Made by a program: the position numbers and the translations under genes. Source: Magnetococcales bacterium (lineage in GTDB: Bacteria; Pseudomonadota; Magnetococcia; Magnetococcales; Magnetaquicoccaceae). From it: a stretch of DNA of 24,466 nucleotides. The notes under the pieces were generated by a model that was given only the letters and a program-made list of their open reading frames with translations, did no database searches and was not told the origin of the DNA. Below, in pieces: positions 7,538 to 15,240 of the stretch. The stretch spans positions 1-24,466 of the forward strand of contig JADGCR010000008.1 in NCBI GenBank assembly GCA_015228895.1, in the 5' to 3' direction. The first letter of the stretch is position 1, and each line of letters starts with the position of its first letter.

Positions 7538-8350
7538 ATGGCATTCTCACGCCGGTTTCATCAAGATGAGTTGTCGCACGCTTCTGTAGAGGTTCGACCT
7601 TTGGAAAAATCATCCAAAACCCCGGCCACGGTTTCCATCCGCTATGACGAGCGGTGGATCCAGGTTCCTGCGGGCCGGACCATTCTGACCGCTCTGGAAG
7701 CGGCGGGTGTGGGATTCGTGCGGGGTGTCGGATGTCGTGGGGGCGTTTGTGGCGCCTGTGCCGTGTTGTACCGGGTTCCCTGGTTGTCCCACGCGCTTTC
7801 CGCCGGCTTGATGTGCCAGGAGACCGTTCAGGATGGCATGGAAATCCTGCCCATGCCCTATGTGCCCTTGAAGAAGGTTCCGCACCATCTGGATCTCCCA
7901 GGGGATGAAACCCCCGCCTACCATGTGTTGCGTCTCTATCCGGAGGTCAACAACTGCATCATGTGCGGGGAGTGCGTCCGGGTCTGCCCCATGGATATCG
8001 ACGTCATGGGATATGTGGGCATGATCAAGCGGGGCGACCTCAAGGGGGCGGCCAGGGAGTCGTTCACCTGCATTGGATGTCATTTGTGCGTACTGCGTTG
8101 CCCGTCCAGTATTTCCCAGCCGAGCGCGGCGCTGGCCGCCCGGCGCTGGCACGGTCGTTATCAGGAACCTCAGGCGGAACATCTGACCAGAATGGTGGAA
8201 AAAATCACCGCCGGTCATTACACCTCCATCATGCGCTGGATGCGACGGTTGGATGCGGTGGAATTTCAGGCGCTCTATCTTCGTCGGGAAGTCGAACCGG
8301 ATGACTCCCCTCCGGGAACCTGGTTGCCTGATGAACGCAATTTGCTGTAG
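7538..8350 (+). CDS. frdB: Fumarate reductase/succinate dehydrogenase iron-sulfur subunit (soluble type)
   Basis: The 270-residue product would carry electrons to the flavoprotein encoded next. A ferredoxin-like [2Fe-2S] domain has Cys66, Cys71, Cys74 and Cys93 (CRGGVCGAC, then 18 residues, then C). Two [4Fe-4S] motifs follow, at Cys140/143/146/150 (CIMCGECVRVCP) and Cys178/181/184/188 (CIGCHLCVLRCP). Membrane SdhB/FrdB normally binds a [3Fe-4S] centre at the last position, with a different spacing. Two canonical clusters only 27 residues apart look more like HdrC or the thiol:fumarate reductase TfrB. No cytochrome b or membrane-anchor gene is adjacent. The ATG at 7538 has a poor ribosome binding site (GGTG at 7527-7530), so the start is moderately certain. 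The preceding 174 bases (7364-7537) show no convincing promoter or gene. Confidence 0.85.
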   Translation: MAFSRRFHQDELSHASVEVRPLEKSSKTPATVSIRYDERWIQVPAGRTILTALEAAGVGFVRGVGCRGGVCGACAVLYRVPWLSHALSAGLMCQETVQDGMEILPMPYVPLKKVPHHLDLPGDETPAYHVLRLYPEVNNCIMCGECVRVCPMDIDVMGYVGMIKRGDLKGAARESFTCIGCHLCVLRCPSSISQPSAALAARRWHGRYQEPQAEHLTRMVEKITAGHYTSIMRWMRRLDAVEFQALYLRREVEPDDSPPGTWLPDERNLL

Positions 8351-8359
8351 GTGTCGATC

Positions 8360-10024
8360 ATGAGTGTCCCGGCCAACCTGAATGTCTACCCCGAACCCCT
8401 GCGCGAATCCGCGCGTATGGTGAAACGGACCCGCGAGGCGCGTCTGGGCAGGCGGCAACGGGGAGAACGTCTGGACCCACTCTCCCTGTCGGACCGGCGC
8501 GCCCTGCTGCACGAAGCCCACCCCGATTATCGGGAGGGGGGACGCAGGGCGTTGACGGTGGGGCCTTCCAAAGGGGAGACGGTCCCCACGGAGTTGGCCG
8601 ATCAACTGGAATCCTGGCCACGCCCCAGTGTCATGGAGATGCTTTCCAGACGCAACGGCCTGTTGTCCCCGGATTTTTCCACCGATGTCCTGGTGATCGG
8701 GGGAGGAGGGGCCGGGAGCGCCGCCGCGATCGTGGCGGCCGAGGCCGGGGCCAGGGTGTTGGTGGCGACCAAGTTGCGCCATGGGGACTCCAACACCGTG
8801 ATGGCCGAGGGGGGCATGCAGGTGGCGGATCACGAGTGCGATTCTCCGGCCCAGCATTTTCTGGATGTGATGGGGGGAGGGCATTTCACCAGCAACCCGG
8901 ATCTGGTCGAGGCCCTGGTGACGGATGGTCCGGCAGTCCTGCGCTGGCTGGAAGGGCTGGGCATGCTGTTCGACAAGTATCCCACGGGTCGCATGAAGGT
9001 GCGCCATGGCGGGGGGACCTCCCGCAAGCGTTTGCACTCCTCCGGGGATGTGACCGGCCTGGAGATGATGCGGGTGCTGGCGGATCGCCTGGCCTGTCTG
9101 AGCCCGATTGCCGTGCGCCCCTTTTCTCCGGCGGTGGAACTGCTGACCGACGAGAACGGACGGGCGGTGGGGGCCATTCTGGAGGAGATCACCACCAAAA
9201 AAATCCTGGTGGTGCACTCCAAAGCTGTGGTATTGGCCACTGGTGGGTTCGGACGTCTCCATTTGCAGGGATTTCCCACCTCCAACCACTACGGAGCCAC
9301 GGCGGATGGGCTGGTCATGGCCTATCGGGCGGGTGTGCCGTTGCGGGATCTCCAGAATTGCCAGTATCATCCCACGGGAGTGGTGTTCCCGGAGAAACTG
9401 GCGGGTCTGCTGATCACCGAGAAATTCCGGGGTCTTGGTGCCCAGATTCTCAACCGGCACGGGGATGAGTTCGTCTACAGCCTGGAACCACGGGATGTGA
9501 CCACGGCGGCCATCATTCGGGAGTGCAGCGAATTCGCCAATGGTGTCTCCCTGCCCACCGGTGAGGTGGGGGTGTGGTTGGATGTGCCCATGATCGATTA
9601 TCTTCATGGGCGCGGGGCCATAGAACGGGAGTTTCCAGGGCGCTTCAAGGAGTACCTGAGCATGGGCCTGGATATCCGTCAGATGCCGTTGCTGGCCTAT
9701 CCCACCCTGCATTATCAGAATGGGGGTGTGGTCATCTGGCCGAACGGGGGAACCGACATGCCGGGACTGTTCGCGGCGGGAGAGGTGACAGGCGGGGTGC
9801 ATGGCCGCAATCGTCTGATGGGGAACGCGCTGTTGGAAATCCTGGTTTTTGGCAGACGGGCCGGTTTGAGTGCCGCCGCCTTTGCCAAAAGCACCGGACA
9901 GGCGCGGGAACCGGGACTTGGACATCTGGAGCCTTTCATGGAAGAACTGGAAAAGGCGGCCATTCGACCGGAACGTACCTCTCCCCGGTTACTGCCCGCT
10001 TATGGAGCGGTTCGACCGATTTGA
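8360..10024 (+). CDS. frdA: Fumarate reductase flavoprotein subunit, non-covalent FAD type
   Basis: The catalytic subunit reducing fumarate to succinate (or the reverse). The FAD-binding GGGGAG motif is at 114-119, and GLFAAGEVTGGVHGRNRLMG is near the C terminus. The six residues known for this superfamily are all seen: His337 (YHPTG), Thr353-Glu354 (LITE), the proton-donor Arg378 (EPRD), His451 (LHYQNGG) and Arg485 (GRNRL). The covalent flavin-linking His of membrane enzymes (SHT) is Asn145 (SNTVMAEGG), as in soluble flavocytochrome-type reductases. About 110 residues precede the FAD motif, which is unusual, and the helical C-terminal domain of SdhA/FrdA is missing. ATG 8360 is preferred over a GTG at 8351 because AGGTG lies at 8349-8353. 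Length is 554 residues. Confidence 0.88.
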   Translation: MSVPANLNVYPEPLRESARMVKRTREARLGRRQRGERLDPLSLSDRRALLHEAHPDYREGGRRALTVGPSKGETVPTELADQLESWPRPSVMEMLSRRNGLLSPDFSTDVLVIGGGGAGSAAAIVAAEAGARVLVATKLRHGDSNTVMAEGGMQVADHECDSPAQHFLDVMGGGHFTSNPDLVEALVTDGPAVLRWLEGLGMLFDKYPTGRMKVRHGGGTSRKRLHSSGDVTGLEMMRVLADRLACLSPIAVRPFSPAVELLTDENGRAVGAILEEITTKKILVVHSKAVVLATGGFGRLHLQGFPTSNHYGATADGLVMAYRAGVPLRDLQNCQYHPTGVVFPEKLAGLLITEKFRGLGAQILNRHGDEFVYSLEPRDVTTAAIIRECSEFANGVSLPTGEVGVWLDVPMIDYLHGRGAIEREFPGRFKEYLSMGLDIRQMPLLAYPTLHYQNGGVVIWPNGGTDMPGLFAAGEVTGGVHGRNRLMGNALLEILVFGRRAGLSAAAFAKSTGQAREPGLGHLEPFMEELEKAAIRPERTSPRLLPAYGAVRPI

Positions 10025-10030
10025 TCGGTC
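10014..10030. repeat. Inverted repeat spanning the frdA stop codon
   Basis: GACCGAT at 10014-10020 and ATCGGTC at 10024-10030 are perfect 7-bp arms around a 3-base loop, overlapping the frdA stop (TGA 10022-10024). No T-run follows (AATTAAAG), so it is not a standard terminator. It could be an operator, or a stem that stabilises or limits the transcript before sucC, whose start is 70 bases downstream. No strong promoter is seen between them. Confidence 0.4.
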
Positions 10031-10099
10031 AATTAAAGATTGAAAAAAAGTATGGGAGAAGGTGACTTTGACTGTTGGAGAGCTACTGGTGAGATCAAT

Positions 10100-11260
10100 A
10101 TGAACATTCATGAATATCAAGCGAAGAAGATTCTGGCCGGGTTTGGGGTGAAAGTTCCCCGTGGGCATGTGGCCTACACCCCGGCCGAGGCGGAAGCGGG
10201 AGCCAAAGAGCTGGGGTCTCCGGTTTTTGTGGTCAAGGCCCAGATCCATGCCGGCGGACGCGGCAAGGGGGGCGGGGTCAAGGTGGTCAAGAGCGTGGAC
10301 GATGTGCGCGAGGAGGCCAAACGCATGCTCGGCATGACCCTGATCACCAAACAGACCGGACCTCAGGGCAAGGAGGTGAAACGGGTCTACGTGGAGGAGG
10401 GGTGCAACATCGCCCGGGAACTCTATCTGGGCATGGTGATCGACCGCGCCACCGGGCGGGTCACGATGATGGCCTCCACCGAGGGTGGCATGGAGATCGA
10501 GGAGGTCGCCGCCCGCACCCCGGAAAAGATCCTCAAGGAGGCCATTGATCCGGCGGTGGGATTTCAGCCCTATCAGGCGCGCAATCTGGCGTTTGGTCTC
10601 GGACTCGTGGGTCCCCAGGTGAACAAGGGCGTGCAGTTCATGACCTCCTTGTACAACGCCTTCATCAGCACCGACGCCTCCCTGGCGGAAATCAATCCCC
10701 TGGTGGTCACGGGCGATGGGGATGTGATGGCTTTGGACGCGAAGATGAACTTCGATGGCAACGCCCTGTATCGCCACAAGGAAATTCTGGAACTGCGGGA
10801 TCTGGACGAGGAGAATCCCCGTGAAGTGGCCGCTTCCAAACATGACCTCAATTACATCAGCCTGGATGGTTCCATCGGCTGCATGGTCAACGGCGCGGGT
10901 CTGGCCATGGCCACCATGGATATCATCAAGCTCAAGGGGAGCAGTCCCGCCAATTTCCTGGATGTGGGAGGCGGAGCCACCACCGAGTCGGTGACGGCGG
11001 CTCTGCAGTTGATTCTCTCGGATCCCAATGTCAAGGCGGTTCTGATCAACATTTTCGGGGGCATCATGCGTTGCGACGTCATCGCCGAGGGTGTTGTGGC
11101 CGCCGCGCGGCAGGTGGATGTCAAGGTGCCGCTGGTGGTGCGGCTGGAAGGGACCAATGTGGATCTGGGCAAGGAGATCCTGCGTCAGTCGGGTCTCGCC
11201 ATCATTCCTGCCGATGATCTCGACGACGCCGCCACCAAGGTGGTGGCATCCATTCAATAA
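10100..11260 (+). CDS. sucC: Succinyl-CoA synthetase (ADP-forming) beta subunit
   Basis: The beta subunit of succinate-CoA ligase, which converts succinate, CoA and ATP to succinyl-CoA. The 386-residue length is normal (E. coli 388). The ATP-grasp N terminus is classic ([20 protein letters not shown], then [18 protein letters not shown]). ATP/Mg-binding residues lie in [19 protein letters not shown], and the C-terminal CoA-ligase domain contains [17 protein letters not shown]. The ATG at 10100 is chosen for homology and because GGTGAG lies at 10087-10093; an upstream in-frame TTG at 10040 would add 20 non-conserved residues. sucD follows 15 bases later. Here the enzyme probably works in the CoA-ligating direction to feed the 2-oxoglutarate synthase encoded downstream, though the oxidative direction cannot be excluded. 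Confidence 0.97.
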   Translation: MNIHEYQAKKILAGFGVKVPRGHVAYTPAEAEAGAKELGSPVFVVKAQIHAGGRGKGGGVKVVKSVDDVREEAKRMLGMTLITKQTGPQGKEVKRVYVEEGCNIARELYLGMVIDRATGRVTMMASTEGGMEIEEVAARTPEKILKEAIDPAVGFQPYQARNLAFGLGLVGPQVNKGVQFMTSLYNAFISTDASLAEINPLVVTGDGDVMALDAKMNFDGNALYRHKEILELRDLDEENPREVAASKHDLNYISLDGSIGCMVNGAGLAMATMDIIKLKGSSPANFLDVGGGATTESVTAALQLILSDPNVKAVLINIFGGIMRCDVIAEGVVAAARQVDVKVPLVVRLEGTNVDLGKEILRQSGLAIIPADDLDDAATKVVASIQ

Positions 11261-11275
11261 GGGAGACGCTGTTCC

Positions 11276-12148
11276 ATGAGCATTCTGGTTGACAAGAATA
11301 CCCGGGTGATCTGCCAGGGATTCACAGGGGCCAACGGGACTTTCCATTCCGAACAGGCCATTGCGTACGGCACCCAACTGGTCGGGGGAGTCACGCCCGG
11401 CAAGGGCGGAACGACCCACCTCGACCGGCCGGTGTTCAATACCGTGGCGGATGCGGTCAGAGAGACCGGCGCGGACGCGTCGGTGATTTTCGTGCCGCCA
11501 CCCTTCGCCGCCGACGCCATCATGGAGGCCGCGGACGCGGGCGTGAAGCTGGTGGTCTGCATCACCGAGGGGATTCCGGTGCTGGACATGGTCAAGGTCA
11601 AGCGGTTTCTGTCTGGCCGGGTCACCCGTCTGGTGGGTCCCAACTGTCCCGGGGTGATCACCCCGGGGGCCTGCAAAATCGGCATCATGCCGGGACACAT
11701 CCACAAGGTGGGCAGTGTGGGTGTGGTTTCCCGTTCCGGCACCCTGACCTACGAAGCGGTGGCGCAAACCTCCGCGGTGGGGTTGGGGCAGAGCACCTGT
11801 GTGGGCCTGGGGGGCGATCCCATCAACGGGACCAACTTCATCGACTGTCTCTCTTTGTTCCAGAACGATCCTCAAACCGAGGCGGTCATCATGATCGGGG
11901 AGATCGGCGGGACCGCCGAGGAGGAGGCCGCGGCCTGGATCAAGGCGCACATGACCAAACCCGTGACCGCGTTCATCGCGGGCGCCACGGCCCCCAAGGG
12001 GAAACGGATGGGTCATGCCGGCGCCATCATTTCCGGTGGCAAGGGGACCGCGGCGGAGAAATTCGAGGCCCTGGAAAACGCGGGTGTGCATATCGCCCGT
12101 TCCCCGGCTGAAATGGGAGTCGTTGTCAAGCAGTCGTTAAAGGGCTAG
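11276..12148 (+). CDS. sucD: Succinyl-CoA synthetase alpha subunit
   Basis: The alpha subunit binds CoA and carries the phosphohistidine intermediate. The 290-residue product has the CoA-binding Rossmann domain ([28 protein letters not shown]) and the [12 protein letters not shown] loop. The phosphorylated His is His247 ([15 protein letters not shown]). The family length is about 289, so it appears intact. GGGAGA at 11261-11266 lies 9 bases before the ATG and directly after the sucC stop codon, consistent with one transcript and coordinated subunit synthesis. The downstream 72 bases to korA contain two hairpins described separately. Confidence 0.97.
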   Translation: MSILVDKNTRVICQGFTGANGTFHSEQAIAYGTQLVGGVTPGKGGTTHLDRPVFNTVADAVRETGADASVIFVPPPFAADAIMEAADAGVKLVVCITEGIPVLDMVKVKRFLSGRVTRLVGPNCPGVITPGACKIGIMPGHIHKVGSVGVVSRSGTLTYEAVAQTSAVGLGQSTCVGLGGDPINGTNFIDCLSLFQNDPQTEAVIMIGEIGGTAEEEAAAWIKAHMTKPVTAFIAGATAPKGKRMGHAGAIISGGKGTAAEKFEALENAGVHIARSPAEMGVVVKQSLKG

Positions 12149-12162
12149 GATGGTGCATCGTT

Positions 12163-12190
12163 TTCTCCATTCCGGTGCAGGAATGGAGAA
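12163..12190. repeat. Perfect 11-bp hairpin between sucD and korA
   Basis: The arms TTCTCCATTCC (12163-12173) and GGAATGGAGAA (12180-12190) are perfectly complementary around a 6-base loop. It starts 15 bases after the sucD stop codon and is not followed by a T-run, so it is not a classic terminator. It could be an RNA stabiliser or processing site that gives sucCD and korAB different transcript levels, or a palindromic protein-binding site. Confidence 0.6.
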
Positions 12191-12194
12191 GCCA

Positions 12195-12210
12195 TTTCTT
12201 TGGAAAGAAA
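12195..12210. repeat. 7-bp inverted repeat next to the korA ribosome binding site
   Basis: TTTCTTT (12195-12201) and AAAGAAA (12204-12210) are perfect arms separated by GG. The right arm touches the korA Shine-Dalgarno sequence (AAAGGA, 12208-12213). Folding of this stem, or of the larger hairpin just upstream, could affect ribosome access. The two-base centre makes a tight RNA loop unlikely without opening the inner pair, so a DNA palindrome is equally possible. Confidence 0.4.
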
Positions 12211-12220
12211 GGAACTCTCA

Positions 12221-13939
12221 ATGTCAAAAGAAAATGACCTGATCATCCGGGTCGCCGGGGAAGGGGGCGAAGGCGTTGTCTCCACAGGCGATTTCATCGC
12301 TGCGGCCTGTGCCCGGGCGGGGCTGGAGGTGTACACCTTCAAGACCTTTCCGGCGGAGGTGCGCGGTGGCTATTGCATGTACCAGATCCGAGTCAGTTCG
12401 GATCGGGTCTACAACCAGGGGGACACGTTCAACGTCTTTTGCGCGTTCAACGGCGAGGCCTACGAACTGAACAAGCATCTCCTCACCCCGGGAACCTCGT
12501 TTGTCTATGACTATCCCGGCGGGGACTTCCAGCCCGATTCCATCCCGGAGGGGGTGACGGCCTACGCCATTCCCATGTCCCAGGCCGCCAAGGAGCTGGG
12601 TTCGTACCGCTCCAAGAACATGGTGGCCATGGGCGCCTTGTCCGCTCTGTTCAACATCAACGAAGAGACCCTGAAACAGGTGTTGAGCAACAAGTTCAAG
12701 AAAAAGGGCGAGGACATTCTGGCGTTCAATCTCCAGGCGTTCGACAAGGGCAAGGAGTTGGGACTGGCCCACAAAAAGGTCGATTCCTGGCGGGTGGCGG
12801 ATCCTCAGGGTTCCAAGGATGTCATCATCATCTCCGGCAACGACGCCGTGGGTCTGGGGGCGGTTCTGGGTGGACTGGAGTTCTTCTCCGCCTATCCCAT
12901 CACCCCGGCCACCGAAATCGCCAAGTTTGTGGCGACCCATCTCCCCAAGCGGGGCGGCACGCTGGTGCAGGCCGAAGACGAGATCGCCTCCATCGGTCAG
13001 GTGATGGGCGCCTCGTATGCGGGCAAGAAATCCATGACCGCCACTTCCGGTCCGGGTCTGTCGCTGATGAGTGAAATGTTGGGCATGGCATTCATGGGCG
13101 AAATCCCGGCTTTGGTGGTGGATGTGCAGCGGGGTGGCCCTTCCACCGGACTGCCCACCAAACATGAGCAATCCGATCTCTATCTGGCCATGCATGGCAC
13201 CCACGGCGACGCGCCGCGCATCGTCCTGTCGGTGGAGGATGTCAAGGATTGCATCGACATGACCGTGGACGCCCTCAATATGGCGGAGCAGTATCAGTGT
13301 CCGGTGATTCTGTTGTCGGACGGTTCCCTGGCCTTTTCCACCCAGACCGTCCCAACCCCCAAGCCGGACAACTACACCCTGGTTTCCCGCAAGCGGTGGG
13401 ATGGTCAGGGCAAGTATTTCCGCTATCTGATGACCGAGGACAACATCTCTCCCATGGCCGACCCCGGCACACCTGGGGGTGAACACATCGCCACGGGTCT
13501 GGAACATGGTGCCAATGGCGCGCCTTTGTGGGCGCCCGCCAATCATGAGGCCATGCAGCGCAAGCGGACCAACAAGATCAATGGCCTGGCCACCTCCTAC
13601 AAACCCACGGAAGTCGATGGCGCGGGTGAGGCCGATGTCGGCATCATCGCCTGGGGCAGCACCATCGGTGTGGCCCGCGAGGCGGTGGCCCGACTTCGCG
13701 CCGAGGGGATCAAGGTGAAGGGTTTCTATCCCAAGCTGATGTGGCCGATGCCGGTGGCCCAGTATGAGGCGTTCGCCGCCACCTGCAAACAGATCCTGGT
13801 GCCGGAAGTGAATTTCCAGGGGCAGCTGGCCCATTTCATCCGGGCCGAAACGTCCATCAAACCCATTTCCTATACCATCTGCGGTGGGTTGCCGTTCAAC
13901 CCCTCGATGATCGTGAATAAAGTGAAGGAGGTGCTTTAG
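12221..13939 (+). CDS. korA: 2-oxoglutarate:ferredoxin oxidoreductase, fused gamma-alpha subunit
   Basis: This 572-residue subunit pairs with the next gene product to interconvert 2-oxoglutarate and succinyl-CoA + CO2 with ferredoxin. The N-terminal gamma domain (about 1-190) has RVAGEGGEGVVSTGDFIA and FPAEVRGGY. The alpha domain (from about 205) has the FFSAYPITPATEIAKF motif, the QAEDEIASIGQVMGASYAG stretch and SGPGLSLMSEMLGMA. Domain order is the reverse of the pyruvate enzyme upstream, as is normal for this family. The ATG at 12221 is preferred because AAAGGA lies at 12208-12213; a TTG at 12200 would add seven residues. The 2-oxoglutarate assignment rests on the adjacent sucCD genes and family resemblance; another 2-oxoacid cannot be excluded from sequence alone. 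Confidence 0.92.
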   Translation: MSKENDLIIRVAGEGGEGVVSTGDFIAAACARAGLEVYTFKTFPAEVRGGYCMYQIRVSSDRVYNQGDTFNVFCAFNGEAYELNKHLLTPGTSFVYDYPGGDFQPDSIPEGVTAYAIPMSQAAKELGSYRSKNMVAMGALSALFNINEETLKQVLSNKFKKKGEDILAFNLQAFDKGKELGLAHKKVDSWRVADPQGSKDVIIISGNDAVGLGAVLGGLEFFSAYPITPATEIAKFVATHLPKRGGTLVQAEDEIASIGQVMGASYAGKKSMTATSGPGLSLMSEMLGMAFMGEIPALVVDVQRGGPSTGLPTKHEQSDLYLAMHGTHGDAPRIVLSVEDVKDCIDMTVDALNMAEQYQCPVILLSDGSLAFSTQTVPTPKPDNYTLVSRKRWDGQGKYFRYLMTEDNISPMADPGTPGGEHIATGLEHGANGAPLWAPANHEAMQRKRTNKINGLATSYKPTEVDGAGEADVGIIAWGSTIGVAREAVARLRAEGIKVKGFYPKLMWPMPVAQYEAFAATCKQILVPEVNFQGQLAHFIRAETSIKPISYTICGGLPFNPSMIVNKVKEVL

Positions 13940-14818
13940 ATGTCTACCGCCGCTTTGCATCAAAAAGAGTTGCAGCCCAAGGACTACAAGTCCGATGTGA
14001 GTGTTGTCTGGTGTCCCGGTTGTGGACATCACGGCATCCTGAACGGCATTTTGCGGGCTTTGTCCGAGACCGGAGTGGACCCCACCAATCTGATCAACGT
14101 GTCCGGTATCGGTTGCTCCTCCCGCACCCCGTATTTTGTGAACTCCTACAAGATGCACACCCTGCATGGCCGGGCTGGCCCCGTGGCCATCGGTGCCCAG
14201 CTTGCCCGTCCGGATCAACTGGTGGTGATCACCGGGGGTGATGGCGATGGTTACGCCATTGGTGGCGGACACATGCCCCACATGGCGCGCAGGAACGTCA
14301 ATCTGACTTATATCCTGTTCGACAACGGCATTTATGGTTTGACCAAAGGCCAATACTCGCCGACTTCCCGCCGGGAACTGAAAGCGTATACGACGCCCTA
14401 TGGCGGGCCGGACGATCCGTTGAATCCGTTGTTGTACATGCTGACTTATGGGGCGACCTATGTGGCCCAGGCTTTCGCGGGCAAGCCCAAGGTGTGCGCC
14501 GACCTCATCAAGGGGGCGTTGGAGCACAAGGGGTTCTCGTATGTCCATCTTTATTCCCAATGCGTCACCTACAACCGGATCGATACCATCCAGTATTATC
14601 GTGATCTGATGCGGGAGGTTCCGGAGGGGCACGACACCACCAATCTGGGGGCCGCGATGGAGTTGGCGCGTGGTGACGAGGAGGGGCATCGTCCCATGGG
14701 TTTGCTCTATCAGGTGCAGCGTGAAACCCTGGATGAGCGGCTGGCCAATATCGTGAAAGCGGTTGGCGGTCATCCCAACTATGACATGAACAAGATCATC
14801 GACCTGTTTCGTCCATAA
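13940..14818 (+). CDS. korB: 2-oxoglutarate:ferredoxin oxidoreductase beta (TPP) subunit
   Basis: The 292-residue TPP- and [4Fe-4S]-binding subunit. Cluster ligands are Cys25 and Cys28 (WCPGCGHH), Cys59 (GIGCSS) and Cys208 (YSQCVTYN). The TPP/Mg motif is ITGGDGDGYAIGGGH followed by the ILFDNGIYGLTKGQYSPTS loop that closes over the cofactor. It has no extra ferredoxin domain, unlike the pyruvate enzyme's beta subunit, so electrons must go to a separate ferredoxin. Its ATG abuts the korA stop (TAGATG), and a very strong Shine-Dalgarno sequence (AAGGAGGT, 13925-13932) lies within the end of korA. This ensures equal synthesis of the two subunits. It is the last gene of the metabolic block. Confidence 0.95.
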   Translation: MSTAALHQKELQPKDYKSDVSVVWCPGCGHHGILNGILRALSETGVDPTNLINVSGIGCSSRTPYFVNSYKMHTLHGRAGPVAIGAQLARPDQLVVITGGDGDGYAIGGGHMPHMARRNVNLTYILFDNGIYGLTKGQYSPTSRRELKAYTTPYGGPDDPLNPLLYMLTYGATYVAQAFAGKPKVCADLIKGALEHKGFSYVHLYSQCVTYNRIDTIQYYRDLMREVPEGHDTTNLGAAMELARGDEEGHRPMGLLYQVQRETLDERLANIVKAVGGHPNYDMNKIIDLFRP

Positions 14819-14845
14819 AATCGGTTGGAGTCGTCTGGCTCGCTG

Positions 14846-14886
14846 GCGTCCCCTTCATGCATCCTGTGGAGGGGGCGCTTTTTTTT
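14846..14886 (+). terminator. Rho-independent terminator after korB
   Basis: The stem GCGTCCCC (14846-14853) pairs with GGGGGCGC (14871-14878), eight pairs including one G-U, with possible extension towards the loop (TT with GA). It is followed at once by eight T residues (14879-14886). It lies 28 bases after the korB stop codon and is a textbook intrinsic terminator, marking the end of the metabolic transcript. Confidence 0.9.
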
Positions 14887-15019
14887 GGATTGACCGGGGT
14901 GTGTGTTTTTTCCAAAGCCATTCAATCTTGGGCTCTTCCGGCGGAAGCGTGCCTGAGGGGGTGAACCTACCGCTTGGTCTGTCGGATGCGGTGTCCGCTT
15001 CCATTGGGATCACCCCGAT

Positions 15020-15240
15020 CCAACCCGTCAAGAGATTCAATGAGCCGCCATTGAATCCAATCTCAAGCGGGACATCAAGGAACTTGGACACCAAGATGGA
15101 AACCCGGCTCAAAGAACTGGATACCAGGGCAGAAATCCGACTCAAAGAACCCGGACTGCGCATGGTGATCAAGTTGGGTGCCACATGTTCCTTGCTGCAT
15201 TCGGTCTGTTGCGCCTTTGGCCCATCCCGGTGCACATACG
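15020..15240 (+). pseudogene. Decayed coiled-coil protein with C-terminal membrane helix (DUF1640-like)
   Basis: Joining three frames gives a recognisable C terminus. The first piece is TRQEIQ-stop-AAIESNLKRDIKEL (15023-15085). One extra T near 15084 shifts the frame to LDTKMETRLKELDTRAEIRL and then LRMVIKLGA (to about 15182). A second shift leads to MFLAAFGLLRLWPI (from 15185), a hydrophobic helix. This is the layout of the small DUF1640-type proteins: a long charged coiled coil ending in a motif like ELRMTIKLG plus one transmembrane helix. One in-frame stop and two frameshifts indicate a dead gene. The N-terminal half cannot be traced with confidence upstream of 15020. Family assignment is by memory of the C-terminal pattern. 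Confidence 0.6.
15086..15151 (+). repeat. Two imperfect 33-base tandem repeats
   Basis: Units at 15086-15118 and 15119-15151 share most positions (both contain ACCA, GAAA, CC, CTCAAAGAAC at the same offsets). They encode 11-residue coiled-coil units, LDTKMETRLKE and LDTRAEIRLKE. They belong to the decayed coiled-coil gene and reflect duplication of a hendecad unit, not a CRISPR or mobile-element structure. Confidence 0.6.

Noticed and set aside
10021..10034. FNR-type site (TTGAT-N4-ATCAA) between frdA and sucC
   Set aside because: The half-sites are only TTGA and TCAA with the wrong spacing; the match is better explained as the simple 7-bp palindrome.
7610..14773. Very long open frames on the - strand opposite frdA, sucC/sucD and korA/korB (700 to 849 codons)
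   Set aside because: They lie antisense to genes with unmistakable motifs, have His/Gly/Arg-rich translations without domains, and arise from the codon bias of GC-rich coding DNA.
15086..15151. CRISPR-like repeats
   Set aside because: Only two directly adjacent imperfect units with no spacer; they encode coiled-coil residues of the decayed gene.
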